Shown: positions 36,235 to 46,136, counted from the first letter of the stretch. The stretch is 64,000 bases of DNA from Streptomyces sp. NRRL B-24484 (GCF_000717715.1 NZ_JOAI01000009.1:111420-175419); one strand, 5' to 3'. Translations and numbers: made by a program. The notes: generated from the letters alone by a model not told the origin.

Positions 36235-37107
36235 TCACCGCGCGTCCGGGGGCAGCAGGCGGGCCAGCGTCCGTACCGCGCGGTACTGCAGGGTCTTGAT
36301 GGCGCCCTCGTTCTTGCCCATGATCCGCGCCGTCTCGGCGACCGAGAGGCCCTGCAGGAAGCGGAGGTTCACGCACTCCTGCTGCTGAGGGTTGAGCCGC
36401 CGGACGGCGTCCCGGAGGGCCGCGTTGGCCAGGGACTCCAGGACGGACTCCTCCGGGCTGCGCTCGCACTCGTTGGAGTCCAGCATCTCGCCGGTGGTGA
36501 CCTCCAGCCGGAACCGGCTGGACTTGAAGTGGTCGGCCACCAGGTTCCGGGCGATGGTCACCAGCCAGGCGCCGAAGTCCCGCCCCTGCCAGGTGAAGGT
36601 GCCGATCCGGCGCAGCGCCCGCAGGAAGGTCTCGCTGGTGAGGTCCTCGGCGGTGGCCCGGCTGCCGACCCGGTAGTAGATGTACCGGTAGACGGTGTCC
36701 GAGTACTGGTCGTAGAGCCGTCCGAAGGCCTCGCTCTCGCCGGCCTGGGCGCGCTCGACCAGCTCCATCACCGGGTTGTGCTCGGTCTCGGTGCCGCGGT
36801 CGGTGCGCGGGCGGCTGCGGGCCGGGGCCCCGACGCCGCGGCGGGTGCCGGTCGTGGTGCCGCCCGCGGCGGTGCCGCTGGTGGCGGTGGAGCGGAGCAG
36901 GGTGCCGGGGGCGGTCGGGCGGGCGGCGAGGGCGGTGCGCGGGCCGGGCGCGACGGGGACGCCGGCACCGGCGAGGACGGGCTGGGGGACGAGCACCTGG
37001 AACTCGCGGACGGCGGCCCACAGCCGGTCCAGCCGGGCGCCGGTGCGCAGGGTGGCGGTCGACGGGCTGGAGGTGGTGGGCGCGTCGTTCCGGACGGGTG
37101 GGTACAC
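36235..37107 (-). CDS. bldN: Developmental ECF sigma factor BldN
   Basis: This 290-aa sigma factor has region 2 (MELVERAQAGESEAFGRLYD, YSDTVYRYIYYRVGSRATAE, then TFTWQGRDFGAWLVTIARNL) and region 4 (RLNPQQQECVNLRFLQGLSV, MGKNEGAIKTLQYRAVRTL), which match BldN closely. BldN directs bldM, chaplin and rodlin transcription. Family members carry a cleaved N-terminal prodomain of about 86 residues; here the stretch before the conserved HNPVMELVERAQ is about 110 residues and Pro/Ala/Thr-rich. The GTG start at 37107 (VYPPVRNDA) resembles the start of known BldN; GGGAG is 4 nt upstream. The prodomain length depends on this start. Confidence 0.93.
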   Translation of the reverse strand: MYPPVRNDAPTTSSPSTATLRTGARLDRLWAAVREFQVLVPQPVLAGAGVPVAPGPRTALAARPTAPGTLLRSTATSGTAAGGTTTGTRRGVGAPARSRPRTDRGTETEHNPVMELVERAQAGESEAFGRLYDQYSDTVYRYIYYRVGSRATAEDLTSETFLRALRRIGTFTWQGRDFGAWLVTIARNLVADHFKSSRFRLEVTTGEMLDSNECERSPEESVLESLANAALRDAVRRLNPQQQECVNLRFLQGLSVAETARIMGKNEGAIKTLQYRAVRTLARLLPPDAR

Positions 37108-37637
37108 GGGACTCCCAGAGGCAGAACTGTGGACGGGTTCACCTCCGCCTGCGCGGAGAGCACGCCTCCTGCCCCCGCCGGGGGACACGCAGGTGCCGTG
37201 CATCCAGGAGAGGATAACGCTTTGTGCAATGACGGCTACACCCTGTGGCGGAACTGGTCGTTTGGGATCCGGATGACGCGTATATTCAGCCGGTACTGAT
37301 CGTCGGTGGCCGCCGGGATCGCGCTCTGGGTGATCGAATGTCGACGCAGTGTGACCGATTCCAGTGAGGGGCGGGCGCTTTCCCTGCCTCGCGGCCCGGT
37401 AACCCACAACTTTCCCGAGGTGTCGAACGATCGGATCCGGTCAACGGTGAAGCGGTGGCGACAGACTGTCGTCCGTACGATGTCGCCCGTAGGTGTGAGG
37501 AGTTGACGGGCCGCGGGTGGACGTCCCGGCAACCGCCCCGGACCAGGGCACATGTGACGGCGGGTCGGGTGCCGGCGGGCGCGGCGGCGGGCTCCGGACG
37601 GTGCGGTCCCGGCTCCCGTGCGGGTGCGTCCGGCGGC
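37108..37637 (-). promoter_or_regulatory. 530-bp bldN upstream region
   Basis: No gene is visible in this gap, which must hold the bldN promoter. Its middle (37205-37520) is markedly more AT-rich than the surroundings. A BldD-box-like core AC-N5-GT occurs at 37238-37246 (GCTACACCCTGTGGC), but the flanks deviate from the palindrome. A long untranslated leader is plausible. I could not fix a promoter. Confidence 0.4.
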
Positions 37638-38717
37638 TCAGGCGGTGCGGCGGCGCCGGTGCGCGGCCAGTGCCGCGGCCGTGGCACCCGCCGCGACGCC
37701 GAGACCGGCGGCGGCCGGCAGCCCCACCCGGGCGGCCTTGCGGCCCGTCCGGAAGTCGCGGACCCGCCAGCCGTGCGTCCGCGCGTGCCGGCGCAGCGAG
37801 GCGTCCGGGTTCACCACGTAGGGGTGGCCGACCAGGCTGAGCATCGGGATGTCGTTGGCGGAATCGCTGAACGCCGCGCAGCGGGAGAGGTCCAGCTGCT
37901 CGCGGCGGGCCAGCGCCTGCACCGCGGCCGCCTTGGCCGGCCCGTGCAGCAGCCCGCCCACCAGCCGGCCGGTGTACTCGCCGTCCGAGGTCTCGGCGAC
38001 GGTGGCCAGGGCCCCCGTCATGCCCAGCCTGCGGGCGATGATCCGGGCGATCTCCTGCGGCGCGGCGGTGACCAGCCAGACCCGCTGCCCGGCGTCCAGG
38101 TGCATCTGGACGAGCGCCCGGGTGCCGGGCCAGACCTTGTCCGCGATGACCTCCTCGAAGATCTCCTCGCAGATCTGCTCCAGCTCGGCCGTCCGCTTGC
38201 CGGCGACCAGGCCGAGCGCGGTGTCCTGGGCGTCCGCGATGTGCGCCGGGTCCTCCGAGCCGTGCAGCCGGAACCAGGTCTGCTGCCAGACGAAGCGGGC
38301 GACGTCGCGGCGGGTGAAGAACCGCCGCCGGTACAGGCCGACGCCGAGGTAGAACATCGCGGCGCCGCGCAGGATCGTGTTGTCGCAGTCGAAGAACGCG
38401 GCCGCCTGCGGGTCGCCGGGCGTCGGGGTGTGGTCCTCGGCGGGAGCCTTCCGGCCCCGACCCGCCTTCTCGGCCTTCTCCGTCTTCTCGGCCTTCTCCG
38501 ACCCGTCCGCCCCGTCCGACCCGTCCGCCCCGTCCGACCCGTCCGCCCCGGTCCCGTCCGTGCGCCCCGCGGTGGCGGCGGCGCCGTTCCGCTCCGCGCG
38601 CTGCGCCGCGACGGCGAGCAGGTCGGCCTCGGCCGCGTCGGCGGCGGCCTCGCCCGCCAGCGCGGTCCGCTCGTCGGGGGAACGCCTTGCGAGGTGGAGC
38701 CTTCGTAGCGCGGCCAT
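37638..38717 (-). CDS. HAD-IB family phosphatase with low-complexity acidic/basic insert
   Basis: This 359-aa protein has a SerB/HAD-IB catalytic domain: motif I AAFFDCDNTILRGAAMFYL (about 107-125), VWLVTAAPQEIARIIA, and the DxxxD motif in CAAFSDSANDIPMLSLVG, ending in a C-terminal hydrophobic segment (VGLPAAAGLGVAAGATAAAL) and RRRRTA. Before the domain are two short repeats, GSDGAD units and EKAEKT units. It may dephosphorylate phospholipid or phosphoserine-type substrates at the membrane. ATG 38717 is 6 nt after TATGCT on the minus strand (leaderless signature), and the gene is divergent from the glutaredoxin-like gene. Confidence 0.85.
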   Translation of the reverse strand: MAALRRLHLARRSPDERTALAGEAAADAAEADLLAVAAQRAERNGAAATAGRTDGTGADGSDGADGSDGADGSEKAEKTEKAEKAGRGRKAPAEDHTPTPGDPQAAAFFDCDNTILRGAAMFYLGVGLYRRRFFTRRDVARFVWQQTWFRLHGSEDPAHIADAQDTALGLVAGKRTAELEQICEEIFEEVIADKVWPGTRALVQMHLDAGQRVWLVTAAPQEIARIIARRLGMTGALATVAETSDGEYTGRLVGGLLHGPAKAAAVQALARREQLDLSRCAAFSDSANDIPMLSLVGHPYVVNPDASLRRHARTHGWRVRDFRTGRKAARVGLPAAAGLGVAAGATAAALAAHRRRRTA

Positions 38718-38825
38718 GGACCGAGCATAGCCAGCCGGGACGGGGTTCCCGTGACGCCCGCGTGCAGGACCCGTTAACGGTGCGCATCGGAGCCGTGACC
38801 CTTGCCACGGGCGCACAATGGCGGG

Positions 38826-39101
38826 GTGAGCCTGCTGCGACGCGACAAGAACAAGAAGCCCGCCGACCGGGTGGTCACCCTGATCGGCAAGCCCGGCTGC
38901 CACCTCTGCGACGACGCGCGCACGATCCTCGTCCGGGTGACCGGCGAGCTCGGCGCCGCCTTCGAGGAGAAGGACATCACCCAGGACGAGACGCTGTACC
39001 ACCAGTACGCCGAGCAGATCCCGGTCACCCTGATCGACGGCCGCCAGCACGACTTCTGGCGGGTGGACGAGCGCCGGCTGCGCACCGCCCTCGGCGCCTG
39101 A
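38826..39101 (+). CDS. Glutaredoxin-family thiol protein
   Basis: This 91-aa protein has the thioredoxin-fold start VVTLIGKPGCHLCDDARTIL, with a CxxC active site CHLC, then EKDITQDETLYHQYAEQIPV with the cis-Pro (IPVTLIDG). It belongs to the DUF836/glutaredoxin-like group that commonly lies upstream of rex in streptomycetes. GTG 38826 is 6 nt after CACAAT, suggesting a leaderless mRNA. A redox role fits the neighbouring NADH sensor, but no direct link is shown. Confidence 0.87.
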   Translation: MSLLRRDKNKKPADRVVTLIGKPGCHLCDDARTILVRVTGELGAAFEEKDITQDETLYHQYAEQIPVTLIDGRQHDFWRVDERRLRTALGA

Positions 39102-39285
39102 TCCGGCGGCCCTCCGCCCCGCCGCCCCGCCGCTGAGCCCACCGTGACCCCCGCCGATCGGCGGGGGGGGCGGGCTGAATCGTTGCCGACCCGATAGAGA
39201 TCACCCGCCGAATCGGCGAATTCGTCGGCTTACGATCGAGCCTGTTTCGTGTCCGCCGGGGGCCGCAGGCGAAGGAGAGAGCGCG

Positions 39286-39999
39286 ATGGGCGGCTATGCC
39301 GTCGTCGACGTCGAGGCCACCGGTCGCAGCCCCTGGCGGCACCGGGTCGTCGAGGTCGCCGTCGTCCTGCTGGACGAGGGGCTCCGCACCGAGGAGGCCT
39401 TCTCCACCCTGATCGACCCCGGAGGGCCGGTCGGGCCCACCCACGTGCACCGGATCACCCAGGACGACGTGGTCGGCGCCCCGCGCTTCCGCGAGGTCGC
39501 CCCGTACCTGCTCGACCTGCTCGCCGACCGGGTCATGGTCGGCCACCACGTCACCTGCGACCACGCCTTCCTGGAGCGCGAGTACGCCCGGATCGGGGTG
39601 CCGCTGCCGCCCGTCCCGCTGCTGTGCACCATGCGCATGGCCCGCACCCGGCTGCCCGCCGCCGCCGGCTGGGGCCTCACCGCCTGCGTCGAGGCGGCCG
39701 GCCTCGGCCGGTACCCGGCGCACACCGCGATGGGCGACGCCCGGGCCTCCGCCGACCTGCTCCGCCACTACGCCCTGGCCGGGGCGCTGCCGCCCGCCGA
39801 CCGCCGGGAGCCGCCGCCGGACGCCGTCCCCGCTCCCTGGCCCCGGCTGGCCCGGGCGCGCTCGCTGGCGGGCGGCGAACTCGTGCCGCTGCCGCGCCGC
39901 GAGACCCCGCCCGGCCCGTGGCCGCAGGGTGCGGCCGGATTCGGGGCAGGTGTTCCGGTGGGCCCCGGAACGGCGACGGCCCCGCAGGGAGGCGAGTGA
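39286..39999 (+). CDS. DnaQ-like 3'-5' exonuclease
   Basis: This 237-aa protein has the exonuclease domain of the DEDDh type: ExoI VVDVEATGRSPWRHR (D and E), ExoII VGHHVTCDHAFLEREY (D), and ExoIII AHTAMGDARASADLLRHY (H and D). This is the layout of DNA polymerase III epsilon-like proofreaders or RNase T relatives. The last 60 residues are Pro/Arg-rich and probably disordered. ATG 39286 has GAAGGAGAGAG upstream. It precedes rex by 100 bp but the rex operator separates them. Confidence 0.88.
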   Translation: MGGYAVVDVEATGRSPWRHRVVEVAVVLLDEGLRTEEAFSTLIDPGGPVGPTHVHRITQDDVVGAPRFREVAPYLLDLLADRVMVGHHVTCDHAFLEREYARIGVPLPPVPLLCTMRMARTRLPAAAGWGLTACVEAAGLGRYPAHTAMGDARASADLLRHYALAGALPPADRREPPPDAVPAPWPRLARARSLAGGELVPLPRRETPPGPWPQGAAGFGAGVPVGPGTATAPQGGE

Positions 40000-40036
40000 T
40001 GCGCATCACTGTGGAGGGACAAATCGGACACCATCT

Positions 40037-40054
40037 TTGTGCACACGTTCACAA
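40037..40054. promoter_or_regulatory. Rex operator in front of rex
   Basis: TTGTGCACACGTTCACAA matches the Rex consensus TTGTGAA-N4-TTCACAA at 13 of 14 fixed positions. It lies 46 bp before the rex start codon, so rex and the hem genes are autoregulated: Rex represses at low NADH and releases the site when NADH rises. Confidence 0.85.
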
Positions 40055-40100
40055 ACGCATAGCCTGGCTGCCAAAGCCCAGCTTCACCCTCGGGAGCACC

Positions 40101-41012
40101 GTGGCAATCGGCCGACCCACCCAGAGCAGTTCGCAGGCGCCCGACACCGGCGCCGCGCGCCGACCCTCGCGTGCCCGGGGCATCCCGGAGGCGACCGTCG
40201 CCCGCCTCCCCCTCTACCTGCGGGCCCTGACCGCGCTCTCCGAGCGGTCCGTCCCCACCGTCTCCTCCGAGGAGCTGGCCGCCGCCGCCGGCGTGAACTC
40301 CGCCAAGCTCCGCAAGGACTTCTCCTACCTCGGCAGCTACGGCACCCGCGGCGTCGGCTACGACGTCGAGTACCTGGTCTACCAGATCTCCCGTGAGCTG
40401 GGTCTCACCCAGGACTGGCCGGTCGTCATCGTCGGCATCGGAAACCTCGGCCACGCCCTCGCCAACTACGGCGGCTTCGCGTCCCGCGGATTCCGGGTCG
40501 CCGCCCTGCTCGACGCCGACGCCGGCGTCGTCGGCACCACCGCCGCCGGCCTGCCCGTGCGGCACATGGACGAGCTGGAGTCCATCGTCGAGAGCCAGCA
40601 GGTCTCCATCGGCGTGATCACCACCCCGCCCGGCGCCGCTCAGCAGGTCTGCGACCGGCTGGTCGAGGCCGGCGTCACCAGCATCCTCAACTTCGCCCCC
40701 ACCGTGCTGACCGTCCCGGACGGCGTGGACGTGCGCAAGGTCGACCTCTCCATAGAGCTCCAGATCCTCGCCTTCCACGAGCAGCGCAAGGCCGGCGAGG
40801 AGCCCGGCGGCGGCGACTCCGTCCTCGACCGGGCCCCCGGCCCGGTCCGCGCCGCGGCCGCCAAGCTGCGCCGCGCCGCCGGCGGCGCCACCAAGTCCGA
40901 GCCCGCCAAGGGCGCCGACCGGTCCGTCCAGGGCCGGGCCGCCAAGACCGCGGCCGGCGCCAACCCCGCCGCCGCGGGCGAGGGCGACCTCTCGGCGGTG
41001 ATGCCGGCATGA
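40101..41012 (+). CDS. rex: Redox-sensing transcriptional repressor Rex
   Basis: This 303-aa NADH/NAD sensor has an N-terminal winged helix (RARGIPEATVARLPLYLRAL, SSEELAAAAGVNSAKLRKDF) and a Rossmann domain (VVIVGIGNLGHALANYGGFA, GVITTPPGAAQQV) with the domain-swapped C-terminal helix (VDLSIELQILAFHEQRK). The roughly 55-residue Ala/Lys-rich tail is longer than in S. coelicolor Rex. GTG 40101 follows GGGAGCACC; an in-frame upstream ATG (40000) would place the operator inside the gene and is rejected. It overlaps hemA by 4 nt. Confidence 0.95.
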   Translation: MAIGRPTQSSSQAPDTGAARRPSRARGIPEATVARLPLYLRALTALSERSVPTVSSEELAAAAGVNSAKLRKDFSYLGSYGTRGVGYDVEYLVYQISRELGLTQDWPVVIVGIGNLGHALANYGGFASRGFRVAALLDADAGVVGTTAAGLPVRHMDELESIVESQQVSIGVITTPPGAAQQVCDRLVEAGVTSILNFAPTVLTVPDGVDVRKVDLSIELQILAFHEQRKAGEEPGGGDSVLDRAPGPVRAAAAKLRRAAGGATKSEPAKGADRSVQGRAAKTAAGANPAAAGEGDLSAVMPA

Positions 41013-42355
41013 GCCTGCTCGTCGTCGGACTGAGCCACCGCACCGCCCCGGTCGGCGTGCTGGAGCGCGCCGCCCTCACCGGTGAGGTCCCCACCCGCCT
41101 GCTGCACGACGCCGCCGCCTCGGCCACCGTCGCCGAGGCCGCCCTGGTCAACACCTGCAACCGGATCGAGCTCTACGCGGACGTGGACAAGTTCCACGCC
41201 GGCGTCGCCGAGCTCTCCCTGCTGCTCGCCCACCACAGCGGCGTCGACCTGGAGGAGCTCACCGCCCACCTCTACGTCCACTACGAGGACCGCGCCGTCC
41301 ACCACCTCTTCTCGGTGGCCTGCGGCCTGGACTCGATGGTCGTCGGCGAGGGCCAGATCCTCGGCCAGCTGCGCGACGCCCTGGCCCGCGCCCAGGACGA
41401 GCACACCGCCGGCCGCGGCCTCAACGAGCTGTTCCAGCAGGCACTGCGGGTCGGCAAGCGGGCCCACAGCGAGACCGGCATCGACAAGGCCGGACAGTCC
41501 CTGGTCACCTTCGGCCTGGAGCAGGTCGCCGCCGGCGCCGGCGACATCGCCGGCAAGCGCGTCCTGGTCGTCGGCGCCGGCTCGATGAGCTCGCTCGCCG
41601 CCGCGACCCTCGTCCGCGCCGGCGTCACCGACCTGCTGATCGCCAACCGCACCGCCGAGCGCGCCGAGCGCCTGGTCACCATCCTCGGCACCGGCCGCAC
41701 CGTGGACTTCGCCAAGGTCCCCGAGACGCTCGCCGACGTCGACCTGGTCGTCTCCTGCACCGGCGCGGCCGGCGTGGTCGTCACCGCCGAGCAGGTCGCC
41801 TCCGCGGTCGCCGCCCGCACCGGCGACGGCCCGCTCGCCTTCCTCGACCTGGCGATGCCGCGCGACGTCCACCACGACGTCCACGAGCTGCCCGGCGCCC
41901 TGCTGGTCGACATCGAGAGCCTCTCCCACGCGCACTCCGCCGCCGGACCGGGCGCCGCCGACGTCGACGCCGTCACCGGCATCGTCTCCGACGAGGTCGC
42001 CGCCTTCGGCGCCGCCCAGCGCGCCGCCCGGATCGCCCCCACCGTGGTGGCGCTCCGGTCGATGGCCTCCGACGTCGTCAGCGGCGAACTCGCCCGGCTG
42101 GAGTCCCGGCTGCCCGACCTCGACGAGCGCTCCCGCGCCGAGATCGGCCAGGCCGTCCGCCGCGTCGTCGACAAGCTGCTGCACGCCCCCACCGTGCGGG
42201 TCAAGCAGCTCGCCGCCGAGCCCGGCGGCGCGTCCTACGCGGACGCGCTGCGCGAGCTCTTCGACCTGGACCCGGCGGCCGTGCACGCGGTCTCCGGCAC
42301 CCCGGCGGCCACGCCGGGCACCGGCCACGCCCCCCGCGGCGGAGCGGCCGGATGA
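41009..42355 (+). CDS. hemA: Glutamyl-tRNA reductase
   Basis: This 448-aa enzyme makes glutamate-1-semialdehyde from glutamyl-tRNA, the first step of C5-pathway haem and tetrapyrrole synthesis. It has SLLVVGLSHRTAPVGVLERA, the catalytic Cys50 in VNTCNRIELYAD, SMVVGEGQILGQLRDAL, the NADPH-binding VLVVGAGSMSSLAAATLV and the C-terminal dimerisation helices. The start overlaps rex by ATGA, and its own stop overlaps hemC by ATGA, so the whole set is one translationally coupled Rex-controlled operon. The second enzyme of the path, HemL, is encoded 14 kb away in this window. Confidence 0.97.
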   Translation: MSLLVVGLSHRTAPVGVLERAALTGEVPTRLLHDAAASATVAEAALVNTCNRIELYADVDKFHAGVAELSLLLAHHSGVDLEELTAHLYVHYEDRAVHHLFSVACGLDSMVVGEGQILGQLRDALARAQDEHTAGRGLNELFQQALRVGKRAHSETGIDKAGQSLVTFGLEQVAAGAGDIAGKRVLVVGAGSMSSLAAATLVRAGVTDLLIANRTAERAERLVTILGTGRTVDFAKVPETLADVDLVVSCTGAAGVVVTAEQVASAVAARTGDGPLAFLDLAMPRDVHHDVHELPGALLVDIESLSHAHSAAGPGAADVDAVTGIVSDEVAAFGAAQRAARIAPTVVALRSMASDVVSGELARLESRLPDLDERSRAEIGQAVRRVVDKLLHAPTVRVKQLAAEPGGASYADALRELFDLDPAAVHAVSGTPAATPGTGHAPRGGAAG

Positions 42356-43395
42356 ACCCCCTCAACCCCCACCGGCACGACCTGGACGAGCACCCCATGA
42401 ATGGTCAACTGAGCAGCCCCCCGGGCGCCCCCGAGCAGCCGCTGCGCCTCGGCACCCGACGCAGCGCCCTCGCCATGGCGCAGTCCGGCATGGTCGCGCG
42501 CGAGGTGAGCCGGGTCACCGGCCGCCCGGTGGAACTGGTCGAGATCACCACCTACGGCGACACCTCCCGCGAAGCGCTGGCGCAGATCGGCGGCACCGGC
42601 GTCTTCGTCTCGGCGCTGCGCGACGCCCTCCTGGAGGGCCGCATCGACCTCGCCGTGCACTCCCTGAAGGACCTCCCCACCGCCGCCCCGGCCGGGCTGC
42701 TGCTCGCAGCCGTCCCGGAGCGCGAGGACTCCCGCGACGCCCTGGTGGCGCGGGACGGCCTCACCCTCGGGGAACTCGTCGAGAAGCTCGCCGGCAGCGG
42801 TCGCACCGCCCGCGTCGGCACCGGCTCCCCGCGCCGGACGGCCCAGCTCAACGCCTGGGCCGCCACCCGCGGCACCGCCCTGGAGACGGTCGCGATACGC
42901 GGCAACGTCGACACCCGGATCGGCTACGTCGCCTCCGGCGAGCTGGACGCGGTGGTCCTCGCCACCGCCGGGCTCAACCGGCTCGGCCGCGGCGCCGAGA
43001 TCACCGAGCACCTCGACGCCGAGCTGATGGTCCCGGCCCCCGGCCAGGGCGCCCTCGCCGTCGAGTGCACGGACGCCGCGCTCGCCGCGCAACTCGCCGC
43101 GCTCGACCACCGGCCCACCCGGGCCGCCGTCGTCGCCGAGCGCGCCCTGCTGGCCGCCCTGGAGGCCGGCTGTTCGGCGCCCGTCGCCGCGCTGGCCACC
43201 TGGGCCGGCACCGAACTGCGGCTGGAGGGCGTGGTCGGCACCACCGACGGCGCCACCCTGCTGAGAATGACCGCCACCGGCCCGCTCGTCCTGGACGGGA
43301 CGGCCGAGGAGCAGGCGGCGGCCCTCGGCCGCGCGCTGGCTGCCCGGCTGCTCGACCAGGGGGCGGCCGGCCTGATGGGGGAGCGAAACCGATGA
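42352..43395 (+). CDS. hemC: Hydroxymethylbilane synthase (porphobilinogen deaminase)
   Basis: This 347-aa enzyme polymerises four porphobilinogens. Landmarks are [38 protein letters not shown] with [49 protein letters not shown] and the dipyrromethane cofactor Cys274 in [13 protein letters not shown]. The first 35 residues are an extension; an internal ATG at 42397 would shorten it by 15 residues. The operon is coupled on both sides by 4-nt overlaps. Confidence 0.96.
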   Translation: MNPLNPHRHDLDEHPMNGQLSSPPGAPEQPLRLGTRRSALAMAQSGMVAREVSRVTGRPVELVEITTYGDTSREALAQIGGTGVFVSALRDALLEGRIDLAVHSLKDLPTAAPAGLLLAAVPEREDSRDALVARDGLTLGELVEKLAGSGRTARVGTGSPRRTAQLNAWAATRGTALETVAIRGNVDTRIGYVASGELDAVVLATAGLNRLGRGAEITEHLDAELMVPAPGQGALAVECTDAALAAQLAALDHRPTRAAVVAERALLAALEAGCSAPVAALATWAGTELRLEGVVGTTDGATLLRMTATGPLVLDGTAEEQAAALGRALAARLLDQGAAGLMGERNR

Positions 43396-45038
43396 GCCCC
43401 ACCGCCGCCACCAGCCCCTCCAACGGCCCGGTCCAGCCGACCGGCCGCTGCACCTTCCTGGGAGCCGGCCCGGGCGACCCCGGTCTGCTCACCCTCCGTG
43501 CGGTCGACGTGCTGGCCTCCGCCGACGTGCTGATCGCCGACCCGCTCACCGCGGCCGCCGTCCGCGCGCACTGCCCGGCCGGCGTCCAGGTGCACAACCC
43601 CGCCGAGGAGGCGGGCCTCGACGTCGCCAGGCTCGTCGCGGACGCCGTCCGCGCCGGCAAGCACGTGGTGCGCACCGTCGACGGCGACCCCGGCCTGGAC
43701 GGCTGCGCCGCCGAGGAGATGCTCGGCTGCGCGGGCGCGGCGATCGCCTTCGAGGTGATCCCGGGCGTCGCCCAGTCGGTCGGCGTCCCGGCCTACGCCG
43801 GCGTCCCGCTGCGCAGCAGCCAGGGCGCGGACGTGCGCTTCGTCGACGCGGCGGCGCTGCTCGGCGGCGCCGGTGTCGACCTGGGCGCGCTGGAGACCAC
43901 CCTGGTCGTCCGCACCACCCTCGGCCAGCTGCCGGCCACCGCCAACGCGCTGGTCGCCAACGGCCGCAAGCCGGAGGCCGCGCTCTCCGCGACGCTGTCG
44001 GGCACCACCACCCGCCAGCGCACCTTCACCTCCACGCTGGCTGGCATCGCCGCCGACCTGAAGGCGGCCCGGGTGCTGCCCTCCCCGGTGTCGGCCCCGG
44101 TCGACCCGGCGACGCCGGTGATAGCCGTGGTGGGCGAGCAGGTCGCCCACCGCTCCTCGCACTCGTGGTTCGAGACCAAGCCGCTGTTCGGCTGGAACGT
44201 CCTCGTCCCGCGGACGAAGGAGCAGGCGCACGGCCTCTCCGACCAGCTGCGCGGCTACGGCGCCGTCCCGCAGGAGGTGCCGACCATCGCGGTGGAGCCC
44301 CCGCGCACCCCGCAGCAGATGGAGCGGGCGATCAAGGGCCTGGTGACCGGCCGCTACGAGTGGATCGCGTTCACCTCGGTCAACGCCGTGAAGGCCGTCC
44401 GGGAGAAGTTCGAGGAGTACGGGCTGGACGCCCGTGCCTTCGCCGGCATCAAGGTCGCCGCGGTCGGCGAGACCACCGCCCAGGCCCTGGTCGACTTCGG
44501 CGTGAAGCCCGACCTGGTGCCCTCCGGCGAGCAGTCCGCCGCCGGCCTGCTGGAGGACTGGCCGCCGTACGACCCGGTCTTCGACCCGATCGACCGGGTG
44601 CTGCTGCCGCGCGCGGACATCGCCACCGAGACGCTCGTCGCCGGCCTGGTCGAACTCGGCTGGGAGGTGGACGACGTGACGGCGTACCGCACCGTCCGCG
44701 CCTCGCCGCCGCCGGCCGAGACCCGCGAGGCGATCAAGGGCGGCGGCTTCGACGCGGTGCTCTTCACCTCGTCGTCCACCGTGCGGAACCTGGTCGGCAT
44801 CGCCGGCAAGCCGCACAACGTGACCGTGATCGCCTGCATCGGCCCGGCCACCGCCAAGACCGCCGAGGAGCACGGCCTGCGGGTCGACGTGATGGCGCCC
44901 GCGCCGTCCGCCGCCGCACTGGCCCAGGCCCTGGCCGAGTTCGGCGCCCGCCGCCGGGACACCGCGGTCGCCGCCGGCGAACCGGTCTACCGGCCGAGCG
45001 AGCGCCGCCCCGGGTCGCGCCGCAAGGCCGCCCGCTGA
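43392..45038 (+). CDS. hemD: Uroporphyrinogen-III synthase fused to a SUMT-like methyltransferase domain
   Basis: This 548-aa fusion has an N-terminal tetrapyrrole methylase-like half ([20 protein letters not shown] to about 255) and a C-terminal HemD half (about 268-515: [71 protein letters not shown]). The methylase half is divergent: [17 protein letters not shown] replaces the usual D-(R/Q)-L-V pattern and the central motifs are weak, so uroporphyrinogen methylation may be reduced or lost. The basic tail ([11 protein letters not shown]) is typical of streptomycetes. Confidence 0.93.
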   Translation: MSPTAATSPSNGPVQPTGRCTFLGAGPGDPGLLTLRAVDVLASADVLIADPLTAAAVRAHCPAGVQVHNPAEEAGLDVARLVADAVRAGKHVVRTVDGDPGLDGCAAEEMLGCAGAAIAFEVIPGVAQSVGVPAYAGVPLRSSQGADVRFVDAAALLGGAGVDLGALETTLVVRTTLGQLPATANALVANGRKPEAALSATLSGTTTRQRTFTSTLAGIAADLKAARVLPSPVSAPVDPATPVIAVVGEQVAHRSSHSWFETKPLFGWNVLVPRTKEQAHGLSDQLRGYGAVPQEVPTIAVEPPRTPQQMERAIKGLVTGRYEWIAFTSVNAVKAVREKFEEYGLDARAFAGIKVAAVGETTAQALVDFGVKPDLVPSGEQSAAGLLEDWPPYDPVFDPIDRVLLPRADIATETLVAGLVELGWEVDDVTAYRTVRASPPPAETREAIKGGGFDAVLFTSSSTVRNLVGIAGKPHNVTVIACIGPATAKTAEEHGLRVDVMAPAPSAAALAQALAEFGARRRDTAVAAGEPVYRPSERRPGSRRKAAR

Positions 45039-45044
45039 ACCCCG

Positions 45045-45075
45045 CCGCCGGGGAGGCTCCGAGCCTCCCCGGCGG
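45045..45075. terminator. Hairpin between hemD and hemB
   Basis: CCGCCGGGGAGGCTC (45045-45059) and GAGCCTCCCCGGCGG (45061-45075) are exact complements around one base. It sits 6 bp after hemD and ends 31 bp before the chosen hemB start. It could reduce read-through so that hemB is only partly expressed from the rex promoter. Confidence 0.6.
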
Positions 45076-45106
45076 TCCCGTGTCGTACCGGAGAGAGAAG
45101 CAGCAG

Positions 45107-46087
45107 TTGTCCGCCGAATTCCCGACCGTACGCCCGCGCCGCCTCCGCTCGACCCCGGCGATGCGCCGGCTGGTCGCCGAGACCCGCCTGCACCCGGCCG
45201 AGCTGATCCTGCCCGCCTTCGTCCGCGAGGGCATCGCCGAGCCGAAGCCGATCACCTCGATGCCGGGCGTCGTCCAGCACACCCGGGACACCCTGCGCCG
45301 CGCCGCCGTGGAGGCCGCCGAGGCCGGCCTCGGCGGCATCATGCTGTTCGGCGTCCCCGAGGTGCAGGACGCCGTCGGCAGCGAGGGCACCAACCCGGAC
45401 GGGATCCTGCAGCAGGCCATCCGCGACGTGGTCTCCGAGGTCGGCGACCAGCTGGTCGTGATGTCCGACCTCTGCCTGGACGAGTACACCGACCACGGCC
45501 ACTGCGGCGTCCTCGCCGAGGACGGCTCGGTCGACAACGACGCCACCCTGGAGCGCTACGCCGAGATGGCCGTGGTGCAGGCCGACGCCGGCGTCCACCT
45601 GGTCGGCCCGTCCGGGATGATGGACGGTCAGATCGGTGTCGTCCGGCGGGCGCTGGACGAGGCCGGCCACCAGGACACCGGCATCCTCGCCTACACCGCC
45701 AAGTACGCCTCGGCCTTCTTCGGGCCGTTCCGCGAGGCGGTCGGCTCCTCCCTCAAGGGCGACCGCAAGAGCTACCAGCAGGACCCGGCCAACGCCCGCG
45801 AGTCGCTGCGCGAGCTGGAGCAGGACCTCGCCGAGGGTGCCGACATGGTGATGGTGAAGCCCGCCATGGCCTACCTGGACGTGCTGCGGCAGATCGCCGA
45901 CGCCTCCCCGGTGCCGGTCTCCGCCTACCAGGTCTCCGGCGAGTACGCGATGGTCGAGGCCGCCGCCGCCAACGGCTGGGTGGACCGCGAGCGGATCATC
46001 CTGGAGACGCTCACCTCGATCCGCCGGGCCGGCGCCGAGCAGATCCTCACCTACTGGGCGGTCGAGGCCGCGGGGATGCTGCGCTAG
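45107..46087 (+). CDS. hemB: Delta-aminolevulinic acid dehydratase (porphobilinogen synthase)
   Basis: This 326-aa enzyme joins two aminolevulinates to porphobilinogen. It has [40 protein letters not shown] (two of the three Cys of the zinc-type enzyme; the middle one is Asp), the Schiff-base lysines in [15 protein letters not shown] and [12 protein letters not shown], and [10 protein letters not shown]. The start is uncertain: TTG 45107 is 10 nt after GGAGAGAG and gives the expected N-terminus, while GTG 45080 is also in frame but falls at the hairpin. It ends before a 16-bp terminator. Confidence 0.95.
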   Translation: MSAEFPTVRPRRLRSTPAMRRLVAETRLHPAELILPAFVREGIAEPKPITSMPGVVQHTRDTLRRAAVEAAEAGLGGIMLFGVPEVQDAVGSEGTNPDGILQQAIRDVVSEVGDQLVVMSDLCLDEYTDHGHCGVLAEDGSVDNDATLERYAEMAVVQADAGVHLVGPSGMMDGQIGVVRRALDEAGHQDTGILAYTAKYASAFFGPFREAVGSSLKGDRKSYQQDPANARESLRELEQDLAEGADMVMVKPAMAYLDVLRQIADASPVPVSAYQVSGEYAMVEAAAANGWVDRERIILETLTSIRRAGAEQILTYWAVEAAGMLR

Positions 46088-46136
46088 GAGCTCCCTCCGG
46101 GGCGCTCGGGCGGGCGCCCCGTGCGGTGCACGCGAA

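Noticed and set aside
37238..37246. BldD box in front of bldN
   Set aside because: The AC-N5-GT core is present but the outer positions of the palindrome do not fit, so it is noted only as part of the upstream region.
40000..40100. Upstream ATG extending Rex by about 34 residues
   Set aside because: It would put the Rex operator inside the coding sequence, and known Rex proteins start near the GTG at 40101.
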